Shown here: positions 18,801-24,079 of the stretch, in pieces
How the letters are laid out: the number at the start of each line of letters is the position of its first letter
How positions within the stretch are numbered: the first letter of the stretch is position 1
Assembly: GCA_037137555.1 (NCBI GenBank)
Contig: JBAXKA010000007.1
Location: 1-31,766 of the forward strand
Reading direction: 5' to 3'
DNA: 31,766 nucleotides
From: UBA9630 sp037137555
GTDB lineage: Bacteria > Patescibacteriota > Minisyncoccia > Moranbacterales > UBA2206
Position numbers and translations under genes: made by a program
The notes under the pieces: generated by a model
Told to the model about the DNA's origin: nothing
What the model saw: the letters and a program-made list of their open reading frames with translations, nothing else
The model's database searches: none

Positions 18801-20710
18801 ATGCCAATCCGTATTTTGATTGGTCAGCCGCAACAGATAATCCAGGAACAAGTTCTGGCGTAAGAGAATATTATAAATATTTTGGTACTGATTCGGGTTA
18901 TAATCCGACTGGAAATCTAAATGCTAATTTATATTATTCTGATACAGTAACAACGAGTGCGATAAGATATTTACGAATCAAGACAGTGGACAATGCAGAC
19001 TTGAATGCAACGGGAAGTCCAGTTGGAAATATTTCTGCTCCGGTAACAGCTTTTGATTATCGTTTTGATAATATCGCACCGACAACAGTCGTGTCAGCAG
19101 TTACTCCAATTTTTGACAATGGAACAAAATATGTCAAAGGTGATTTCACAGCGACAGGAACCGCGACTGATACAGGTGGATCGGGAGTGGGAAGAGTTGA
19201 TGTGCAAATCAAAGATGTAACAACAAGTGAATATTGGAATGGAACAGCTTGGCAAGGTGGTGCAATTTGGGTAACAGCAACTGGCACAACCTCATGGAGC
19301 TATGCGACTTCCGGATTATTATTGACGGGAAGAAGTGCAAATGTGATAACAGTTCAATCAAAAGCTTATGACTCAGTTAATGGTGGAGGAACAAACGGAA
19401 ATAGTGGAACTTCAACAATTTATTCTATGACGGTGGATATTATTGCTCCAGTCTTTGGAACAAATAATACAGCAGCAACAGGAACAACAGGAGACTCTTT
19501 TACTTTTTCACAAAATGTAACAGAAGCTGGTAGCGGAATTAATGGTGTGAATGGCTACGTTAAGGTGGAATATTGGTATGGAACTGGCGCACATACAATT
19601 GCTACAATGAGTATTACAACGGGAACAACTTTCGCTCTCAATGTAACATTGCCAAGCAATAGCATTGATGCATTGCATTATATTTTCAAAACAATGGATA
19701 ATGTGGGGAATAGTGAGGTGGTGACTGGACAAAATGATGTTTCAATTTCTGACAATGATAAACCAAGTGTCAATGTTACAACGGAAAATACAACAGCGAC
19801 GGCTAATGGAACGAAAACAATCGAGGCTGATGTTGATGATAATATCGGCGTGCATGAAGTCGTGTTGCATTATAGAAATTCTGGTGGTGGTACTTTTAAA
19901 ACAACAAACATGAGCCATACTTCGGGAAATCATTACGAAACGACAATCGATGTGCAACAAAGCATAACTGGAAAAATGGATTATTATGTTACAGCCGATG
20001 ATGCCAAGGGAAACAGCGACACGGACAATAATAGTGGAAGCTATTATAAAATAACGGTTGTGGCGGCCGCGTTGCATCATTTTGATTTTATTGCTCCAAG
20101 TGGAGATCAAACAGCCGGTGGATATTTTTATGTCGCAGTGCAAGCGAAGGATGAATTCGGTAATATCGTGGCATCTTTTAATGGGACTGGAAATAGAGTT
20201 GCTTTTACAACCGATGAGGCTGGTGTGAGTGCATTTGTTAAGGGAACCGCAACTAATTTGTCTGGATTATTTAGCGGTGGTTCATGGATGGGTGAAGTGA
20301 AATTTGGAACAGGCACTGTTCCTGTGGCGGATAACACTTTAATTTTACGTGCAACAAAAGAAGGTGGAATTGAATATGGCGAGACAACAATAAATGCTGT
20401 TGGTGGTGGATTCGGAACTGTTGGTTCCGTTGAAGGAGCAAGCGATGGCTCGCAAGTTCAAGGCGATCAAGCTCCAGCTGATCAGGGAGTGCTAGACGAT
20501 GGAGTAGTGAAAGATGGTTCGCCAGTTTCATTTGTTCCTTGGTATAAATCATTGCCATTTGAAATTATTGCTGTGCTAATTTTGCTTGGTTCTACGATCT
20601 GGTGGTGGATTAGAAGACAAGGTGCGAATGGTGGTATTGGTGGCTTTAGTAGCTTTGTGTTTATTGCATTAAAAGCTGCTGCTAGTCGTGCTAGAATGTT
20701 TCTTTGGTAG
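12848..20710 (+). CDS. Giant membrane-anchored surface protein with beta-helix and Ig-like stalk (2620 aa)
   Basis: Signal/anchor segment about residues 22-45, with ANAEE near 50. Then a Glu/Lys/Val low-complexity region (51-146) and a beta domain ending DHFTIFVV (about 147-302). A region about 305-640 has beta-helix/haemagglutinin-like strands such as ITSTSGNILDDG and NGNFIINSGSTL. From about 815 to 2470 come roughly a dozen tandem Ig-like or fibronectin-like units punctuated by D-x-x-A-P (DTTAP, DKTAP, DLVAP). A last beta domain (about 2400-2510) precedes a hydrophobic segment (about 2569-2590, IIAVLILLGSTIWWW) followed by IRR. This fits a long stalk anchored at the C-terminus, exposing the N-terminal part; adhesion is inferred and no enzyme motif is seen. 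No Shine-Dalgarno is visible. Transcription from 12584 must pass a terminator. Stop is TAG. Confidence 0.9.
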   Translation: MNKLKKLFQMKFSQKELRAGKKIIASIMLPIMIFQMTSMNFLAMELMKANAEEVVAVPVEEKKEEIKEEKKVEEKVEVKTEIKTEEKKVEEKVEIVETKTAPEVVEEKVETEVVVPKEEVKNVDDKKAEVETKTEIKKEEVKKEIGWVVDGTVASMEKVELNKIYKAPQNEKVTVIFTKLPEIAGSLVIKEIKLTNEEKKSLGALGDTAYDITSDMTNGTFEYNLTLPYPDKDNDGKAEILGDSKKEVKAENLTVLYTEGEELKQKEMKDVKSDKADGVEKQANKTGKVLEIKGLDHFTIFVVTAPPVMTDPVCSAYPAVFSCVTSLQTAIDSSIVGGTIMVSGGTYDEATVTVNKNLTFEISDNVVINGNFIINSGSTLTFEGHGKTVEATGAFTNSGMISSMTSTSGNVVLKSGGNFTVGDISAIANISITSTSGNILDDGVQTTTIDAGGAITLSAGAGNIGAVVSPVTAVSNFNNAIDVEAGTGNVQASALGNISVTEASSANVNLSKYILTSNTAGSYVALGNLTAAGNLEINDTMDSDAKIALMALGNIIDSLAYTNSSDEMGIYAKGNVTMNDLLTVSGASGTAIIKAGFDGGTGSILDDGDQTTTITAKNITLDANGGTVSNVTPGAGGVIDFFGAVDVALGGGTLTTSGGYVTETGGVRNGTYILNGGNLSISKNFSGGGHTIFSANGKLKIQDDNTEAIILIGEYAGAVPSALNIATAFGTYYRVQSTGAVNNVNFELRYTVADRGALAESKVSNAYYNDGTWHGYASQTVSNVDFVDTVAYDGKISFSSSTLGTIVAGADETAPIISETTRVATPANDNTPNYTFTTNEAGTISYGGSCSSATTVATVGANTITFSTLSDGLHDDCTITVSDTALNGSNILSVFAFTVDTVGPIFTVNDDVDSGPVKTDTINITVSDATGTVASQFHGFSADGICDVSDTIATAFDSGVNFTILGGHADYLCVKAVDVLGNISYELVGKLNTINPTVTVNNLRTNDTTPALSGTIVNDTTATISVTVNGTPYDATNNTNGTWTLADNTITPALVAGTYEVVVTATDEYANVGSDATSNELVIDLTAPTLTAVNIASNNANSAFAKIGDEVTITFTASEALVADPVSTISGNATVVANTSGNNYTAKYTMQTGDAAGVLTFAIDFTDVAGNTGTQRTTVTDASSVTFDKTAPTAPALNTPADTTETNDTTPTVSWIDVAEDEASYIVEIDNDVAFGSINFTETVVGTIVTSTVTPALSDGTYYWRIKVRDAASNESISAVRSFIIDTTAPTIQSITSTTSTGNYNAGDGINVTVTFSELVTLASGTLNVTLDTGDVIAISAFGPALTATGTYTVGAGDTSADLDSTGIVLNGVATLKDAAGNDATIELPATTIADGVNVIVIDTTAPVIARSVLKADAATIGGFIKQSDTYIIYAQVDDTTSGLNSVVGDFSNITTGENSEAMTTTGGPWTIDTVSYNYSSTQYISEGLLAEGAKAYAINAIDNATNSVMQFDGSAVVDNAVSNDPNVLVYESGSKTLPALTTNKWYNHNTPFVEWPAPSDNLVPNASGISGYYICVDTTNSCNPSAGSLQTATNFTFPALTNGQTYYLRMEVKDNAGNITTTGGGLFIYKYDNEIPNAGTVVDDGAWTNSTNTLHATWATGFSDTVGITSYDYSIGTSAGDTSVKSWTDNLLVTSFTDAGLTLVSGTTYYVNVRAKDEAGNISDVVSSDGIRSDLVAPTGTTASSPTNSSSTFVVSWAGTTDTLSTPNGHYKVKYKDQSTGSWTDWLADTTETTSTFGAGDVPVALISGHTYYFEVAGQDVAGNWEVLAGGAGEDNTIYDTTAPNNPTVTGYQTSGKTNTLPTNNWYNYANPYFEWTTPQDEPSGAGLASVGIEGYYVYFGTDNAADPTVWQTTANYTSAISMTSGLTYYLRVKTKDNLGNISSAVTVFTYKYDIDAPNNPSPVSGWSTSGKVTALTSGQWYNYANPYFDWSAATDNPGTSSGVREYYKYFGTDSGYNPTGNLNANLYYSDTVTTSAIRYLRIKTVDNADLNATGSPVGNISAPVTAFDYRFDNIAPTTVVSAVTPIFDNGTKYVKGDFTATGTATDTGGSGVGRVDVQIKDVTTSEYWNGTAWQGGAIWVTATGTTSWSYATSGLLLTGRSANVITVQSKAYDSVNGGGTNGNSGTSTIYSMTVDIIAPVFGTNNTAATGTTGDSFTFSQNVTEAGSGINGVNGYVKVEYWYGTGAHTIATMSITTGTTFALNVTLPSNSIDALHYIFKTMDNVGNSEVVTGQNDVSISDNDKPSVNVTTENTTATANGTKTIEADVDDNIGVHEVVLHYRNSGGGTFKTTNMSHTSGNHYETTIDVQQSITGKMDYYVTADDAKGNSDTDNNSGSYYKITVVAAALHHFDFIAPSGDQTAGGYFYVAVQAKDEFGNIVASFNGTGNRVAFTTDEAGVSAFVKGTATNLSGLFSGGSWMGEVKFGTGTVPVADNTLILRATKEGGIEYGETTINAVGGGFGTVGSVEGASDGSQVQGDQAPADQGVLDDGVVKDGSPVSFVPWYKSLPFEIIAVLILLGSTIWWWIRRQGANGGIGGFSSFVFIALKAAASRARMFLW
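18446..18810 (+). repeat. Intragenic repeat in the Ig-like stalk (345-bp period)
   Basis: The 20-mer TGGTATAATTATGCCAATCC occurs at 18446-18465 and again at 18791-18810, exactly 345 bases (115 codons) apart, within units encoding WYNYANPYF. A third, diverged unit with WYNHNTPFVEW lies near 17482. This points to internal duplication of stalk units. Confidence 0.8.
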
Positions 20711-20714
20711 ATTT

Positions 20715-20743
20715 GACCAAATTTAAATTGTGTGCTAATCTTA
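20715..20743 (+). promoter_or_regulatory. Promoter of the cold-shock gene
   Basis: TTGACC (20715-20720), 17-base spacer, TAATCT (20738-20743) preceded by TGC. The -10 hexamer is weak but extended. A leader of about 57 bases would contain a small GTGAA/TTCAC hairpin. Confidence 0.5.
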
Positions 20744-20806
20744 AAAGGTGAAAAGTAGTCGAGCTTCACGAAATACTCAAAACTTATTAATAACTTGAAA
20801 AAAAAT

Positions 20807-21004
20807 ATGATCGGAACAATAAAGAAGAAAACTGACAAAGGCTTTGGCTTTATCACTTCTTCAGAATTAGGCAAGGATTTATTTTTTCACAGCAATTCCT
20901 TGGTTGATGTCATATTTGACGAAATCCAAGAAGGAGACAATGTTTCTTTTGATTCAGAAGAATCTCCAAAAGGATTGAATGCGATTAATGTTAAAAGAGC
21001 TTAG
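20807..21004 (+). CDS. Cold-shock domain protein (CspA family)
   Basis: The start chosen is ATG 20807 (65 aa, MIGTIKKKTDKGFGFI); an upstream in-frame TTG would add four residues. The single OB-fold carries both nucleic-acid-binding motifs, RNP1-type KGFGFI and RNP2-type DLFFHS, and ends NAINVKRA, the usual length for the family. CspA-type proteins bind single-stranded RNA and DNA and melt RNA secondary structure in the cytoplasm. It is flanked by its own predicted promoter and terminator, so it is probably monocistronic. No Shine-Dalgarno is seen. Confidence 0.93.
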   Translation: MIGTIKKKTDKGFGFITSSELGKDLFFHSNSLVDVIFDEIQEGDNVSFDSEESPKGLNAINVKRA

Positions 21005-21020
21005 TCAATAAGCGATTTTT

Positions 21021-21059
21021 AAAAAAACTCCCAGACCGTAAGGTTTTGGGAGTTTTTTG
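21021..21059 (+). terminator. Terminator of the cold-shock gene
   Basis: ACTCCCAGACC pairs with GGTTTTGGGAGT (one bulge, one G-U) over a GTAA loop, flanked by A and T runs. Confidence 0.85.
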
Positions 21060-21094
21060 TTTTTAATTATTTTTTTGTGCAAAATTATAAAAAT

Positions 21095-21130
21095 AAAAAA
21101 ATGTCAACACACTATTAGTGCATTGACATT
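21095..21130 (-). terminator. Terminator of the minus-strand secreted-protein gene
   Basis: AATGTCAA (21100-21107) pairs with TTGACATT (21123-21130), with an inner CACT/AGTG pairing. On the minus strand it is followed by seven T. It lies about 20 bases beyond the stop of the gene ending at 21152. Confidence 0.75.
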
Positions 21131-21151
21131 GTATCAAAACGAAGCGGAGAA

Positions 21152-21880
21152 CTACTCGATGAAAAACTGGCCGCTAGCATCCTTTATGGCAACAAAATTG
21201 CCATTTTCTCTAGCGAATATTTTATAATCATATTCACCAATCGGCAAATTTATTGAGCTAAATATCCGGCCGTTTGTTCTCGCTGTCTTGCCTGGCATTT
21301 CCAGATTAAATTTTTTCCCGATTGTGTTTATGGTTATTCTAAAATCAGTTTTGTGAAAAATTCTAACAAAACCAAATATAAATATCGTAACTTTTTGTGA
21401 AAAGTTATTTGTCATATTTTTAGGAATATTATTTTCAATCTTCGTGCATGTTCCGACTGGTCCAACATATTCATAGCTTGGACCTGCTGATACGGAGAAT
21501 GTACCTGAAGCTATGTGATAATTAGAGGCGACAGTACCACGAAAAAATTTAAAAGAATAGTTTCCTTTTTTCTCCGGAATGGTGGAGCTCCAGTATAGCT
21601 GTTTTGTTGTCCCAATGATCTTTATATTTTTTGCGAGCTTTCTCTTGATGATTTGACCATCCGTATCATATACAAAAACCCAAATGATATCTGCATGCAA
21701 TAAGGTGTCGAGATGCATGAAAAAAAACACTTCCTCACCTTCATAAAAAACAGTTCTATTATCCACTGGCGCCGTTTCTATGAAAGAGGTTGTCCCTGTT
21801 ACTAGATCATTTGCAGTCGCGCTAGAGTTAAAAATTAGCACAGACACCATAGCCAAAGTAGCTAAACTTTTTTTTATCAT
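21152..21880 (-). CDS. Secreted protein of unknown family, 242 aa
   Basis: The start MIKKS follows AAAGGAG with an 8-base gap on the minus strand, one of the clearest ribosome sites here. Signal peptide residues 1-23 (hydrophobic core LATLAMVSVLIF, cleavage near ATA). The mature part is beta-rich, with alternating hydrophobic residues and two similar halves in style: an N-terminal half (about 25-130, VFYEGEEVFFFMHL and SGTFSVSAG) and a C-terminal half (about 150-242, ending GQFFIE) that suggest Ig-like sandwiches. It has one cysteine and no catalytic motif that I recognise. It sits divergently from the restriction-modification module with a shared promoter region containing a palindrome. Function unknown; extracytoplasmic location is the safest statement. 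Confidence 0.75.
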   Translation of the reverse strand: MIKKSLATLAMVSVLIFNSSATANDLVTGTTSFIETAPVDNRTVFYEGEEVFFFMHLDTLLHADIIWVFVYDTDGQIIKRKLAKNIKIIGTTKQLYWSSTIPEKKGNYSFKFFRGTVASNYHIASGTFSVSAGPSYEYVGPVGTCTKIENNIPKNMTNNFSQKVTIFIFGFVRIFHKTDFRITINTIGKKFNLEMPGKTARTNGRIFSSINLPIGEYDYKIFARENGNFVAIKDASGQFFIE

Positions 21881-21926
21881 CTTACTTTCTCCTTTTTTGT
21901 AAATGAACTTTTTACTATCAGTTACT

Positions 21927-21955
21927 ATTCAATCACGGGATGTTGTGTTCGTCAA
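21927..21955 (-). promoter_or_regulatory. Possible promoter of the secreted-protein gene
   Basis: On the minus strand: TTGACG (21955-21950), 17-base spacer, TTGAAT (21932-21927) with TGA in front. The -10 is a modest match. Confidence 0.4.
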
Positions 21956-21963
21956 ATGTTGTA

Positions 21964-21975
21964 ACATTGCAATGT
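21964..21975. promoter_or_regulatory. 12-bp palindrome between divergent genes
   Basis: ACATTGCAATGT is a perfect 12-bp palindrome. It contains the TTGCAA -35 of the rightward promoter and lies just upstream of the leftward -35, a position suited to an operator. Confidence 0.45.
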
Positions 21976-21995
21976 CAATAATTGTCAAGTATAAT
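21967..21995 (+). promoter_or_regulatory. Promoter of the restriction-modification module
   Basis: TTGCAA (21967-21972), 17-base spacer, perfect TATAAT (21990-21995). The start near 22002 would transcribe the HTH remnant, mod and res. Confidence 0.6.
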
Positions 21996-22019
21996 AAAAT
22001 TATCAAGTGATATAGCCTT

Positions 22020-22118
22020 ATGCAACAAAAAGAATTTTACACTGCCAAAGAATTGGCAGAAAAGCTATGAGTAAATATAATGACTATTTATCGCTATATT
22101 AAAGTTGAGATTAAATAA
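22020..22118 (+). pseudogene. Decayed HTH/excisionase-like gene
   Basis: Reading from ATG 22020 gives FYTAKELAEKL, then an in-frame TGA (22068-22070), then VNIMTIYRYIKVEIK and TAA. The two parts join in the same frame to make a recognisable helix-turn-helix of the excisionase/MerR-like type (YTAKELAEKLxVNxMTIYRYIK). Such proteins are normally 50-70 residues, with a wing of the form KIKAYKIGK after the recognition helix; here that wing is lost. The mod start follows 6 bases after the TAA. The position upstream of mod and the matching recombinase remnant at the other end suggest it once served the mobile element. Confidence 0.65.
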
Positions 22119-22124
22119 AAAAAT

Positions 22125-24077
22125 ATGCCAACAATAAATTTTAAAGAAAAATTAGAAAAATTATTGAAAAAAGAAAAAATCTTTTTGGATGAGAGCAATG
22201 AAATTGATTATATAAAAGTCAAAGACAGTGCGGACAAAATTGATGCTAAATTGATTGAAATTTTGATTTCAGACAAAGAAGCGAAAAAGAAATTTTTCAT
22301 CAAAATTAAAGACATTTTTGTTTTTAATATCAATGATTTTAAATTTTTTCTTGAAGAAAACAAAGTCAATAACTCTTACACTCAATATAAGAATAGAATT
22401 GGTTTAACTGATGGAAAGAAATTTCTGAAAGATACTAATGATGTTGTTTTGGATTTTCCTTTCAAGGATTGTGTTTTGGAAGGTGGGCAGAGCACGGAGG
22501 AAGGTACTGATACCTATTTTGAATATTCTGATAAAACTGGAAAATACGAAGAAAAAACTGGAAAAAGAAATGAAATATTTTTCAATTCTGTTTTGGCGCA
22601 TGATGAAATAGATCGTCTTTTTGATCCAAAGGCTCTTGTATGCTGGAAGAGATACACGAAAAAAGGAAAGCAGTCAGTAAAAGAAATTAAAAGAGATGAA
22701 GACGGAATAATTCGTGAAAATTTGATTATCAAGGGAAATAATCTACTGGTCTTGCAGTCTCTCAAAAAGAAATTTGCAGGTAAAGTAAAGCTGATTTATA
22801 TTGATCCGCCGTATAATACAGGTAATGATGGCTTTAAGTACAATGACAATTTTAATCACTCTACTTGGCTAACTTTTATGAAAAATAGGCTGGAAGTAGC
22901 AAGGGAGTTGCTCTCAAACAGCGGAAGTATTTTTATTTCAATTGACGATAGAGAATTTGCATATTTAAAAATTTTATGTGATGAAATATTTGGAGAAGAA
23001 AATTTTTTAAATGATATAATTTGGAATTCAACAAAATCCGTTACAAATACAGCTATTATTTCAGTTTCTCATACTCATAATTTAGTCTATTTTAAAGACA
23101 AGGATTATTACATAAAAAATAGAACAGAATTTAGATTAGCAGAAAATGGAGAAGGATTTTCTAATCCTGATAATGATCCTCGTGGAGTTTGGAAAGCAGA
23201 TCCATTCCAAGTTGGAGGTTGGAGACCAAATCAACAATATGAAATTAAAAATCCTAATACGGGGGTTATTTATAAACCAAATGAAAATTGTAGTTGGAAA
23301 AATGATTTCAATAAATTTCAAGAATTATTAGAAGACAATAGAATTGTATTCGGTGTCGATGGTAAAGTAGGACCACAAAGAAAAAGATTTTTATTTGAAG
23401 CAGAGGAAAGAGGAAAGGTAGCAAAAACAATATGGGACGATGTTGGAACCACTACAAATGGAACACAGCATCTAAATTCATTATTAAAAAGAAATTTATT
23501 TACAAATCCAAAACCAGAATCATTTTTACAAAAAGTTTTAGAATTAGGAACACAAGAAAATGACATTGTTTTAGATTTTTTTGGAGGAAGTGGAACAACG
23601 GGGGCAGTGGCACACAAAATGAATCGTCAATATGTTTTGATTGAGCAAATGGATTATATCCATGACTTACCAGAAGCTCGCTTGATTAAAGTGATACAAG
23701 GTGAACAGGGTGGAATTTCAAAATCCGTAAATTGGCAAGGTGGAGGAGAATTTATCTATTGCGAACTTGCTAGATGGAACGAAACAGCTAAAGAAAAAAT
23801 CCTTGCTTGTGAAAGTTTGGAAGAACTTATCAAGTTTTTTAATGAAATGTCTAAAAAATATTTCTTAAACTATAATCTAATAATCAAGGAGTTCACAGAA
23901 AAAGTGATCAAAGAGAAAGAGTTTAAAAATTTGAGCTTAGAAGAACAAAAGAAAATGTTTATTGCCATGTTGGATAACAATCAAATGTATATCAATGAAA
24001 GTGAAATGGAAGATGGGAAATTTGGAATCGATAAGGAAGATGTAGTCTTAACCAAAGAATTTTATAATAACAAATAG
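22125..24077 (+). CDS. mod: Type III restriction-modification system, Mod N6-adenine methyltransferase subunit
   Basis: 650 aa, usual for Type III Mod. It transfers a methyl group from S-adenosylmethionine to adenine N6 and supplies site recognition for the complex with Res. Catalytic motif IV is IDPPYNTG (DPPY at 227-230), and the SAM-binding motif I, DFFGGSGTTG, lies after it (484-490), so the order is that of the beta class used by Type III Mod and related enzymes. The stretch between (about 270-450) should be the target-recognition region, which defines the site and cannot be predicted. The N-terminal 150 residues and Lys/Glu-rich C-terminus resemble family extensions. No Shine-Dalgarno is visible at ATG 22125. 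The res gene starts 2 bases after the stop, so the two are tightly coupled. All motifs are intact, so it looks functional although its island is decaying. Confidence 0.93.
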   Translation: MPTINFKEKLEKLLKKEKIFLDESNEIDYIKVKDSADKIDAKLIEILISDKEAKKKFFIKIKDIFVFNINDFKFFLEENKVNNSYTQYKNRIGLTDGKKFLKDTNDVVLDFPFKDCVLEGGQSTEEGTDTYFEYSDKTGKYEEKTGKRNEIFFNSVLAHDEIDRLFDPKALVCWKRYTKKGKQSVKEIKRDEDGIIRENLIIKGNNLLVLQSLKKKFAGKVKLIYIDPPYNTGNDGFKYNDNFNHSTWLTFMKNRLEVARELLSNSGSIFISIDDREFAYLKILCDEIFGEENFLNDIIWNSTKSVTNTAIISVSHTHNLVYFKDKDYYIKNRTEFRLAENGEGFSNPDNDPRGVWKADPFQVGGWRPNQQYEIKNPNTGVIYKPNENCSWKNDFNKFQELLEDNRIVFGVDGKVGPQRKRFLFEAEERGKVAKTIWDDVGTTTNGTQHLNSLLKRNLFTNPKPESFLQKVLELGTQENDIVLDFFGGSGTTGAVAHKMNRQYVLIEQMDYIHDLPEARLIKVIQGEQGGISKSVNWQGGGEFIYCELARWNETAKEKILACESLEELIKFFNEMSKKYFLNYNLIIKEFTEKVIKEKEFKNLSLEEQKKMFIAMLDNNQMYINESEMEDGKFGIDKEDVVLTKEFYNNK

Positions 24078-24079
24078 CC

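Noticed and set aside
19742..20143. Open frame of 133 codons antisense to the Ig-like stalk
   Set aside because: Product of biased codon use on the other strand; no motif, no ribosome site.
20711..22020. Second copy of the tRNA-Asn 3' end (the other att site)
   Set aside because: I looked for CTCCGCGACC, AGGACTCGAA and close variants left of the island and saw none, so the left boundary stays open.
22068..22070. TGA read as glycine in this organism (genetic code 25)
   Set aside because: The long genes, including Gly-rich ones, contain no in-frame TGA, and the remnant has a second stop and a lost wing; decay explains it.
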